Origin: Betaproteobacteria bacterium
GTDB taxonomy: Bacteria > Pseudomonadota > Gammaproteobacteria > Burkholderiales > Rhodocyclaceae
NCBI GenBank assembly: GCA_020047725.1
Contig: JAIFNM010000138.1
Span: forward strand, 1-5,032
Direction of reading: 5' to 3'
DNA length: 5,032 nt
The notes under the pieces are model-generated. The model worked only from the letters and a program-made list of their open reading frames with translations. It did no database searches and was not told the DNA's origin. The position numbers and the translations under genes were made by a program. The first letter of the stretch is position 1. Each line of letters starts with the position of its first letter. Shown in pieces: positions 1-5,032 of this stretch.

Positions 1-40
1 CCCCGCAATTCCCGAACCCCTTCCAAGACAAGTTGGCCCC

Positions 41-1012
41 ATGTTTGGTTTTCTCAAGAAGTCCCCTGCCGTACAACCCGCCGAAACAGTCACTGCCGCA
101 CCCGAACTTACTTGGCGCGAACGCCTTAAGGCCGGCCTCGCCCGCACCCGGGCGCAATTCGGCGGCAAGCTCAAATCGATTTTCTCGCGTGGCAAAGTCG
201 ACGACGAACTGCTCGAAGAACTGGAAACCCTGCTGCTGACCAGCGACGTCGGCATGGACGCGACGCAGCACCTGCTCGGCGAACTCAAGGCGCGCGCCAA
301 GCGGGACAAGATCGATACCCCGGAAGGCATCCAGAAGGCGCTGTCCGATGCTTTGCACGAACTTCTGCTGCCGCTCGAACAACCGCTGGACATCACATCG
401 CACCGCCCCTTCATCATCATGATCGCAGGCGTCAATGGTGCGGGCAAAACGACGTCAATCGGCAAACTGGCCAAGCACTTCCAGTCGCAAGGTCTGTCCG
501 TGCTGCTGGCCGCCGGTGACACCTTCCGCGCTGCGGCGCGCGAGCAGCTGCAAACCTGGGGCGAACGCAACAACGTAACGGTCATTGCGCAGGAATCCGG
601 CGATCCGGCGGCGGTGATTTTCGACGCCATGTCAGCGGCCAAGGCACGCGGCATCGACATCGTGCTGGCCGATACGGCCGGACGTCTGCCGACCCAGCTG
701 AACCTGATGCAGGAAATCGCCAAGGTACGCCGCGTCATCCAGAAAGCCGACCCGACCGCGCCACATGAAACGCTGCTCGTACTCGACGCCAATTTCGGGC
801 AGAACGCGCTGCAGCAAGTCAAAGCATTCGACACTTCGATCAACATTACTGGCCTGGTCGTCACCAAACTCGACGGCACGGCCAAGGGCGGTGTGGTTGC
901 CGCCATCGCACGCCAATGCCCGAAACCGATCCGCTTCATCGGCGTCGGCGAAGGCATCGATGATCTGCGACCCTTTGTTGCCCGTGATTTCGTCGATGCG
1001 CTGTTCGAGTGA
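41..1012 (+). CDS. ftsY: Signal recognition particle receptor FtsY (SRP-type GTPase)
   Basis: FtsY is the membrane-associated receptor for the SRP: it forms a GTP-dependent heterodimer with Ffh and delivers translating ribosomes to the Sec translocon. The 323-residue protein has a very short, barely acidic A region (about 1-40), an N domain helical bundle (about 40-115) and the NG GTPase core. Visible motifs are the P-loop GVNGAGKTT (130-138), DTFRAAA (160-166), DTAGR (211-215), TKLDGTAKGG (275-284) and the closing GVGEGIDDLRPF (301-312). The start is fixed by the family-typical MFGFLKK N-terminus; the next in-frame Met is residue 72, inside the N domain, and no clear Shine-Dalgarno is seen upstream. 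It is the first visible gene of a ftsY-ftsE-ftsX operon. One oddity is Phe252 within DANFGQNA, where FtsY and Ffh usually have Thr. E. coli FtsY is much longer because of its large acidic A domain; the short form is common elsewhere. Confidence 0.97.
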   Translation: MFGFLKKSPAVQPAETVTAAPELTWRERLKAGLARTRAQFGGKLKSIFSRGKVDDELLEELETLLLTSDVGMDATQHLLGELKARAKRDKIDTPEGIQKALSDALHELLLPLEQPLDITSHRPFIIMIAGVNGAGKTTSIGKLAKHFQSQGLSVLLAAGDTFRAAAREQLQTWGERNNVTVIAQESGDPAAVIFDAMSAAKARGIDIVLADTAGRLPTQLNLMQEIAKVRRVIQKADPTAPHETLLVLDANFGQNALQQVKAFDTSINITGLVVTKLDGTAKGGVVAAIARQCPKPIRFIGVGEGIDDLRPFVARDFVDALFE

Positions 1013-1019
1013 GTCTTGA

Positions 1020-1682
1020 ATGATTTCCTTCAGCGACGTTACCAAACGCTACCCCGAAGGGCTTGAAGCACTGAAGAACGTCAGCTTCGAAATCGAAGCT
1101 GGCGAAATGGTGTTCATCACAGGCCACTCGGGCGCCGGAAAATCGACCGTGTTTCGTCTGCTGGCGGCCATCGAGCGCCCGACATCGGGCAGCATCGTGG
1201 TCAACGGGCAGAACCTCGCCGCGCTACGCAAGAGCGCCATTCCCTATCTGCGGCGAAACTTCGGGCTGATCTTCCAGGATCAGAAACTGCTTTTCGACCG
1301 CAGCGTGCTTGATAACGTGCTACTGCCGCTCGCCATTGTCGGTCTGCCCCTGAGAGAGGCCATCCGTCGGGCGCGGGCTGCGCTCGATAAGGTTGGCCTG
1401 CTCGACCGCGAAAAGACGCACCCGATTGCTCTTTCTGGCGGCGAGCAGCAACGGCTAGCGATCGCCCGTGCGGTCGTTAATCGGCCGTCAATTCTTCTGG
1501 CAGACGAGCCGACGGCCAACCTTGACGCGGATTCAGCATCGGCCATTCTCGAAATCTTCCGTGCCTTCCATCAGGTTGGCGTCACCCTCGTCATCGCGAC
1601 GCACGATCCCGACTGGATGGCGCGCTTCTCGCCGCGCGTGCTGCGTCTTGAACGTGGCCGCCTGCTCGGAGAGGCAGCATGA
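1020..1682 (+). CDS. ftsE: Cell division ATP-binding protein FtsE
   Basis: FtsE is the cytoplasmic ATPase of the FtsEX complex, an ABC-type machine in the divisome that does not transport a solute but transmits ATP-driven movements through FtsX to activate periplasmic amidases (via EnvC-type activators in E. coli). All ABC nucleotide-binding motifs are intact in the 220-residue protein: Walker A GHSGAGKST (35-43), Q-loop Gln86, signature LSGGEQQRLAIARA (138-151), Walker B ILLADEP (158-164) with catalytic Glu163, D-loop ANLD (166-169) and H-loop His195. Length matches the family (about 220). The start lies 7 nt after the ftsY stop, with a weak purine-rich GAGTGAG overlapping that stop as the only candidate ribosome-binding site, so translational coupling to ftsY is likely. 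The end overlaps the ftsX start by four bases. LolD or MacB-type ATPases are similar, but the ftsX neighbour settles the assignment. Confidence 0.97.
   Translation: MISFSDVTKRYPEGLEALKNVSFEIEAGEMVFITGHSGAGKSTVFRLLAAIERPTSGSIVVNGQNLAALRKSAIPYLRRNFGLIFQDQKLLFDRSVLDNVLLPLAIVGLPLREAIRRARAALDKVGLLDREKTHPIALSGGEQQRLAIARAVVNRPSILLADEPTANLDADSASAILEIFRAFHQVGVTLVIATHDPDWMARFSPRVLRLERGRLLGEAA
1668..1674 (+). promoter_or_regulatory. Ribosome binding site of ftsX
   Basis: GGAGAGG lies inside the last codons of ftsE, 4 nt before the ATG at 1679. Together with the ATGA overlap it supports this ftsX start and coupled translation that would keep FtsE and FtsX in balance. The spacing is slightly short. Confidence 0.6.
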
Positions 1683-2578
1683 ATAGCTTCTTCCCACAAC
1701 ACCTCGCCGCCCTGCTCAACGCACTACGGCGACTGGCCGCCTCACCGCTCAATACGACTCTCTCGCTGCTGGTCATCGGCATCGCGCTGGCGCTACCTAG
1801 TGCCGGCTGGGTCATCCTCGACAATCTGCGCGACATCACCGGCAGTGCATCGGGTGTCCAGCAGATCAGCGTGTTCATGAGCGTTGAGGCAAATAAAAAA
1901 GACGTCAGCGAAATCGAATCGCGACTGCGCGAGGCCAAACCGGGAAGCTGGCGTTTTGTCGCCAAGGACGAAGCCTTGAAACGCCTGCAATCGTCCGAAG
2001 GAATGGCCGAGATCGTTGCCAGCCTGCCGAAAAACCCGCTGCCGGATGCCTTTATTGTCGAGCCCGTGGACTCGCAGCCAGAGTCTCTGGAGCGACTGGC
2101 CAAGACTTTCTCCGGCTGGCCGAAAGTCGCCCATGTTCAGCTCGATTCGGCGTGGGTCAAGCGTTTTGACGTTTTCCTGCGCATCGGCAAACTGACCATC
2201 ACCCTGCTCGCCGGGCTGTTTGCCGCCGCGCTGGTGGCGGTCACCTTCAATACTATCCGCCTGCAGATTCTGGCGCAGGCCGCCGAAATTGAAGTCGCTA
2301 AATTGATCGGCGCGACCGATGCCTTTATCCGCCGGCCATTTCATTATTTTGGAGCGTTACAGGGCACGCTCGGTGGACTCTTTGCCGCGTTGCTCGTCGT
2401 TATCGGCAGTCTACTGTTGGAGCAACCGCTCGGCGAACTGGTCGCGTTGTATGGCGGCAGCTTCATTCTGCACGGCTTGTCGCCCACTGGAATCGCAGCT
2501 CTGACGGGCATTGGCGCGGTGCTGGGCTGGCTGGGTGCGCAGCTCTCGGTCACTATTCACTTGCGACGTTTTGGCTGA
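1679..2578 (+). CDS. ftsX: Cell division membrane protein FtsX
   Basis: FtsX is the integral membrane partner of FtsE; its large periplasmic loop contacts activators of peptidoglycan hydrolases at the septum. The 299-residue protein has the expected FtsX topology: a short cytoplasmic N-terminus with RR at 17-18, TM1 about 28-48, an extracytoplasmic domain about 50-165 (including the WRFVAKDEALKRL stretch at 91-103, typical of the family), TM2 about 170-192, TM3 about 222-247 and TM4 about 270-290. The cytoplasmic loop IEVAKLIGATDAFIRRPF (204-221) between TM2 and TM3 is the most conserved FtsX segment and probably carries the coupling surface to FtsE. The start overlaps the ftsE stop in an ATGA. 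The gene ends convergently 15 bp from the repressor gene. In E. coli rpoH follows ftsX; it is absent here. Confidence 0.96.
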   Translation: MNSFFPQHLAALLNALRRLAASPLNTTLSLLVIGIALALPSAGWVILDNLRDITGSASGVQQISVFMSVEANKKDVSEIESRLREAKPGSWRFVAKDEALKRLQSSEGMAEIVASLPKNPLPDAFIVEPVDSQPESLERLAKTFSGWPKVAHVQLDSAWVKRFDVFLRIGKLTITLLAGLFAAALVAVTFNTIRLQILAQAAEIEVAKLIGATDAFIRRPFHYFGALQGTLGGLFAALLVVIGSLLLEQPLGELVALYGGSFILHGLSPTGIAALTGIGAVLGWLGAQLSVTIHLRRFG

Positions 2579-2592
2579 GCTTGGCCCTTTTT
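2573..2592 (+). terminator. Possible weak Rho-independent terminator of ftsYEX
   Basis: A short stem can form between 2573-2577 and 2582-2586 (three G-C pairs and two G-U pairs, with a 4-nt loop), overlapping the ftsX stop codon and followed after one C by five Ts (2588-2592). The position, in a 15-bp convergent junction, suits a terminator, but the stem is weak. A near-copy of the sequence lies at the end of the transaldolase-like gene on the other strand. Confidence 0.3.
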
Positions 2593-2593
2593 C

Positions 2594-3406
2594 CTATCTC
2601 CCCGACCCCTCGCAACAAACAAGTTCGACCTGTTGCTGCTCGAGCAGTGTAGCAAGGGGGGGCGGCGGCCTTTCGTCAGTAAATAAGGCATCAATCTCAG
2701 ACGTGCTACCCAAGGCAACTGAAGCCGAAGTGTGAAACTTCGTGTGGTCCGCAGCAACAAAGATCTGCCTTGAGTTGGCCATCATGATCCGCATGACCGC
2801 CACTTCATTGACATCGAACTCAAGCATCGTGCCATCTGGCTCAACGGCTCCCAGGCTCATCAAGAGATAATCCGCGCGAAATCCGCGCAGAAATTCCTGT
2901 GCGCTTGCCCCAATGATTCCACTATTCATGTGGCGAAGCGAACCCCCAGGAACCATTACATCGAAGTCCCTGCGCATGTAAAGCAGGTTCGCTACACGCA
3001 AGCAGGTCGTGATAATTCTCAGGTCCTGTCTGACTTCAAGGGCTTTGGCGACATATTCGATGGTGGACCCGCAGGTCATGAAGACAGTGCTTCGATCTGG
3101 AATACGTTCGGCTATGGCACGAGCTATCCGCTGTTTCTCCTCGATTTGAGATACGGCCCGCTTCCCCAAATCCTGGTTGATCGCACTCGAGACCTGCCCC
3201 ACCCCGCCGTGATGGCGCGACAGAATGCCATCTTCACTCAGCTTCTTGACGTCGCGACGAACGGTCTGTGTAGAAACATCCAGCAAGGATGCAAGATTGT
3301 CGATGCGCATATGGCCATGCATATCGACAAGTTCCAGCAAACGGTCGTAGCGGGGATTTCCAGTCACGACGGGGGTATTTCCCGTAGAGGATTCCATATT
3401 CAGCAT
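2594..3406 (-). CDS. DeoR/GlpR-family transcriptional repressor
   Basis: This is a sugar-catabolism regulator of the DeoR/GlpR family: an N-terminal winged helix-turn-helix and a C-terminal ISOCOT-fold domain that binds a phosphorylated sugar as inducer. Numbered from the ATG at 3406 (270 aa), the HTH runs about 19-70, with the recognition helix STQTVRRDVKKLSEDG (45-60) and the wing ILSRHHGG (61-68). The effector domain shows TCGSTIEYVAKAL (111-123), PGGSLR (153-158) and ADHTKF (219-224), which match the family's sugar-phosphate pocket motifs. The start is uncertain: an in-frame GTG at 3421 and an ATG at 3397 are also possible, and none has a good Shine-Dalgarno; a stop just upstream of 3421 sets the limit. 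It lies downstream of, and in the same direction as, the isomerase and transaldolase-like genes, so it most likely represses that module. Its target and inducer cannot be read from the sequence. Confidence 0.9.
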   Translation of the reverse strand: MLNMESSTGNTPVVTGNPRYDRLLELVDMHGHMRIDNLASLLDVSTQTVRRDVKKLSEDGILSRHHGGVGQVSSAINQDLGKRAVSQIEEKQRIARAIAERIPDRSTVFMTCGSTIEYVAKALEVRQDLRIITTCLRVANLLYMRRDFDVMVPGGSLRHMNSGIIGASAQEFLRGFRADYLLMSLGAVEPDGTMLEFDVNEVAVMRIMMANSRQIFVAADHTKFHTSASVALGSTSEIDALFTDERPPPPLATLLEQQQVELVCCEGSGR

Positions 3407-3421
3407 GTCAATCAGTATCAC

Positions 3422-3567
3422 TCATTAAGTCAGAACACCGCCTGACCAAAGAGGCCACCCTGGCAAAAAAATCACGCCGCTTGCAATGGCCGAACCTTAC
3501 TAATTATCGGATCAGAAGCTCACTGACGCCAGCTCTTTGTCAAAACGTATACTGGAAAAAGGCCCAA
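3422..3567. other. Intergenic region between repressor and transaldolase-like gene
   Basis: This AT-richer gap lies downstream of the transaldolase-like gene and upstream of the repressor gene. It is long enough for a separate repressor promoter and an operator. On the minus strand a perfect TTGACA (3543-3538) and a GATAAT (3509-3504) are present but 29 bp apart, so they do not form one promoter. A run of seven Ts on the minus strand (3471-3465) follows a poor hairpin. The hexamer TTCTGA occurs twice on the minus strand, at 3517-3512 and 3435-3430, and could be regulator half-sites. Two short inverted repeats (3440-3455 and 3454-3464) are also present. None of these is convincing alone; no gene is seen. 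Confidence 0.4.
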
Positions 3568-3573
3568 TCAGCC
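3554..3573 (-). terminator. Possible weak terminator after the transaldolase-like gene
   Basis: On the minus strand the last codon and stop of the transaldolase-like gene lead into GGCTGATTGGGCCTTTTTCC. A four-pair stem (3573-3570 with 3564-3561, one pair being G-U) is directly followed by five Ts (3560-3556). It is too weak to be certain, but it has the same layout as the sequence at the end of ftsX. Confidence 0.25.
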
Positions 3574-4626
3574 AACGATGAATCGGCGAATAATCGTAAC
3601 CAATTTGTCATAACCCGCGTAGAAACCTCTCAGAGTTGCGAGTGTCGCTCCATAATTATCGAATTCCTTGACACTCAATCCGTCCGGGTTGTACGCCTTT
3701 TTGAACTCGTCGATTTTATCAAGCAGAGTATTCACGATGACCGGATCAACCGGCGTGTCCATCGAGTTTTTGACCTTGATGTCCGATGCGTTGTAGTACA
3801 ACTGGTACTTGTACGGAATGGTGTGCAACATATCGCCGCCAATCAGATCGGCAAGGTGATGCCTGTTGCGATAGGCCGCGCCGAGAAGCTTGGTTTTATA
3901 TCCTTTTTCCTGATAGATGCGGTAGGCGTTCTTGATAACCGCTACACCGCAGTACTCCAGATAGCCTGGATCAATGCAGATATTCTTCTTCGCCGCGACA
4001 TCCTTGATGTAATCGTCAGTCCGTCCACCCATGATGGTGCATACCGGATTGATCCGAGTATTGTCCAGCCCTTCCGCCGCCCGCCGCTTAAGCCCGCTTT
4101 CGATCGCTTCTGCGACTGCCAGCGCCTGTGGGACAGTGAAACTGACGGTGGCATTGACGCTGATACCACGGTAGGTGACTTCCTCGATGGCCTCGATTCC
4201 GGCGCTGGTAACCGGCAGTTTTACCTGGATATTGGGTGCCAACGTCCCGAAGTAGGTCGCCTGCTCGATCAAGAGCTTGGGGTTACGGTGGTACTTCGTG
4301 TTGGTCTGGATCGAAATCCGTCCAAATCCCTTGACCGGGTCAAAAATTGGCTCGAGCGTCTTTGCGCCCTGTATGGCCATGTATTCGATCGTTTTCCACG
4401 CGATTTCATCTTCCGTGGCTTCCGGCATGTCTTTGACGAAGCCTTTGATGATGGCCTCATAAGCCGGCAGTTCGCTTTCCAGCACGGCGGTAACAATCAA
4501 AGGATTGGTGGTGGCACCGACCGCTCCGTTTTCAAGTGCGTAAGCCAACTCCTTCTGCGAACACGAATCCAGCCAGTATTGTGTCGGAGTAGTTGACGCC
4601 ATTTCATGCAGGACGCTCTTAAACAT
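3568..4626 (-). CDS. Transaldolase-family protein with an aldolase-like Gln at the acid/base position
   Basis: This is a class I (Schiff-base) transaldolase/aldolase-fold enzyme, presumably a cytoplasmic TIM barrel acting on a ketose phosphate. In the 352-residue protein the catalytic Asp is in WLD (Asp20), the loop ATTNP is at 38-42, the Schiff-base Lys is Lys136 in VKLPVTSAGI (135-144), and NAT (158-160) matches the Asn-x-Thr of TalB. The phosphate-binding Arg residues appear in TIMGGRTD (Arg202) and GAAYRN (Arg253). A segment about 175-192 before TIMGGR resembles the insertion of longer, actinobacterial-type transaldolases. The TalB Glu96 position is Gln107 (GRISIQTNT, 102-110), as in fructose-6-phosphate aldolase, and TalB Phe178 is Met199, so true transaldolase activity is doubtful. 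The start ATG at 4626 has a GGAGA 9 nt upstream; Met9 is a poorer alternative. It lies 34 bp after the isomerase-like gene and is probably co-transcribed. Family membership is secure; the substrate is unknown. Confidence 0.88.
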   Translation of the reverse strand: MFKSVLHEMASTTPTQYWLDSCSQKELAYALENGAVGATTNPLIVTAVLESELPAYEAIIKGFVKDMPEATEDEIAWKTIEYMAIQGAKTLEPIFDPVKGFGRISIQTNTKYHRNPKLLIEQATYFGTLAPNIQVKLPVTSAGIEAIEEVTYRGISVNATVSFTVPQALAVAEAIESGLKRRAAEGLDNTRINPVCTIMGGRTDDYIKDVAAKKNICIDPGYLEYCGVAVIKNAYRIYQEKGYKTKLLGAAYRNRHHLADLIGGDMLHTIPYKYQLYYNASDIKVKNSMDTPVDPVIVNTLLDKIDEFKKAYNPDGLSVKEFDNYGATLATLRGFYAGYDKLVTIIRRFIVG

Positions 4627-4635
4627 TTTCTGTGT

Positions 4636-4640
4636 TCTCC
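4636..4640 (-). promoter_or_regulatory. Ribosome binding site of the transaldolase-like gene
   Basis: GGAGA on the minus strand, 9 nt before the ATG at 4626, within the 34-bp gap after the isomerase-like gene. It decides the start in favour of Met1 over the internal Met9. Confidence 0.65.
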
Positions 4641-4660
4641 AAAAAAGAATTGACCGACGG

Positions 4661-5032
4661 CTACTGGTCTCTGAAATTGGCTTCTTCTATCATGGCGACC
4701 TTTTCAAAGGCGCCACACAGGAACTTCTGGCGATCTTCCGGAAAACCTTCGGTGAACGAGGCCGACAGCCACCTCGAGACCATGTCGACGCCTTGTTGCG
4801 GCGCAACAACCCAGCCACCCATGGTGATCACGTTGGCCTGATTGACGATTCTCGACATGCGGGAGGTATAGCTTCCCTCGACGGTGACGGCATAAACACC
4901 CTTGAATTTGTTGGCAATTATGGCCATCCCGGCGCCGGTTCCGCACACCAGAATGGCACGCTCGGCTTCCTTGTTTTGGATCTTCCGGGCGGCAACGGGT
5001 GCAACTTCAAAGAAGGGCTTGAAGCCGTCAGG
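4661..5032 (-). CDS. RpiB/LacA/LacB-family sugar-phosphate isomerase (5' end outside window)
   Basis: The C-terminal 123 residues of an RpiB-type aldose-ketose phosphate isomerase are present; the frame is open to the right edge, so the N-terminus, with the usual nucleotide-fold start and substrate-binding Asp/His region, is missing. The diagnostic stretch is AILVCGTGAGMAIIANK followed by GVYAVTVEGSYTSRMSR and NQANVITMGG; the Cys in VCGTG matches the catalytic Cys66 of E. coli RpiB. The His99 of E. coli RpiB (SRQHNDTN) is Val here (SRIVNQAN), as in some members acting on tetrose phosphates rather than ribose 5-phosphate. A GTG at 4948 within VCGTG is not a start; the fold clearly continues upstream of it. 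The C-terminus ends in an RpiB-like helix region. It is the upstream visible gene of a probable operon with the transaldolase-like gene. The substrate may be a pentose, tetrose or hexose phosphate. Confidence 0.88.
   Translation of the reverse strand, partial: PDGFKPFFEVAPVAARKIQNKEAERAILVCGTGAGMAIIANKFKGVYAVTVEGSYTSRMSRIVNQANVITMGGWVVAPQQGVDMVSRWLSASFTEGFPEDRQKFLCGAFEKVAMIEEANFRDQ

Noticed and set aside
1..40. Possible promoter or divergent gene upstream of ftsY
   Set aside because: Only 40 bases are present, with no recognisable -10 element, Shine-Dalgarno or coding signal that can be judged.
1591..2344. Overlapping minus-strand open frames across ftsX
   Set aside because: FtsX topology and conserved segments show that the + strand frame is coding; the opposing frames are Arg/Ser-rich shadows typical of GC-rich DNA.
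2930..3445. A + strand open frame (171 codons) antisense to the repressor gene
   Set aside because: It is opposite the conserved DeoR helix-turn-helix and effector domain, with no ribosome binding site and no recognisable protein features.
3430..3517. Two TTCTGA hexamers as a DeoR-type operator
   Set aside because: Six-base matches 82 bp apart are expected by chance and no larger symmetrical site surrounds them; mentioned only in the intergenic description.
3504..3543. TTGACA and GATAAT on the minus strand as a promoter for the repressor gene
   Set aside because: The hexamers are 29 bp apart, far from the usual 16-18 bp, and neither has a good partner at the correct distance.
3481..4596. 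A long open frame (371 codons) on the + strand antisense to the transaldolase-like gene
   Set aside because: It lies opposite a gene with clear family motifs and a good ribosome binding site. Its translation shows no recognisable domain, and it begins inside the intergenic gap without a Shine-Dalgarno. It is a by-product of the codon use of the real gene.
4661..4948. A complete small protein starting at the GTG at 4948
   Set aside because: The GTG is the Val of the conserved VCGTG motif of the RpiB family, and the same frame continues open with RpiB-like sequence to the window edge. The gene is truncated by the window, not short.

Overview
The window has two parts with different character. 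Positions 41-2578 (+ strand) hold the conserved ftsY-ftsE-ftsX operon: the signal-recognition-particle receptor followed by the FtsEX ABC-type division complex, in tight translational linkage (7-nt gap, then a 4-nt ATGA overlap). Positions 2594-5032 (- strand) hold an accessory sugar-phosphate module, read from the right edge leftward: the 3' part of an RpiB/LacAB-type isomerase gene, a transaldolase-family gene, and a DeoR/GlpR-type repressor gene. The two blocks converge, with only 15 bp between the ftsX stop and the repressor stop.

The organism looks like a proteobacterium, probably a betaproteobacterium (Rhodocyclales-like). The evidence is a compact FtsY beginning MFGFLKK with almost no acidic A domain, the ftsYEX order, and the style of the FtsX and FtsE proteins. 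This placement is inference from remembered family features; no 16S or other strong marker is present. Hand-counted sample lines give about 60-65% GC in the fts block, about 45-53% across the repressor and transaldolase genes, and about 57-60% in the isomerase gene. This suggests that at least part of the minus-strand module is an acquired insertion. In E. coli and many other Proteobacteria rpoH follows ftsX; here that place is taken by the sugar module.

FtsY brings ribosome-SRP complexes to the membrane. FtsE (ATPase) and FtsX (four-TM membrane subunit with a periplasmic loop) form the divisome complex that controls septal peptidoglycan hydrolysis. In the minus-strand module the isomerase would interconvert aldose and ketose phosphates, the transaldolase-like enzyme would break or transfer a ketose phosphate carbon fragment, and the DeoR protein would be a repressor relieved by a sugar-phosphate intermediate.

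The most interesting point is that both enzymes depart from the standard pentose-phosphate enzymes at catalytic positions. The transaldolase-like protein keeps the Schiff-base Lys, catalytic Asp and phosphate-binding Arg residues but has Gln where TalB has the acid/base Glu96, as in fructose-6-phosphate aldolase. The RpiB-like protein keeps the catalytic Cys but has Val where E. coli RpiB has His99. Together they suggest a catabolic route for an unusual sugar or polyol rather than a spare set of housekeeping enzymes; the substrate cannot be read from the sequence.
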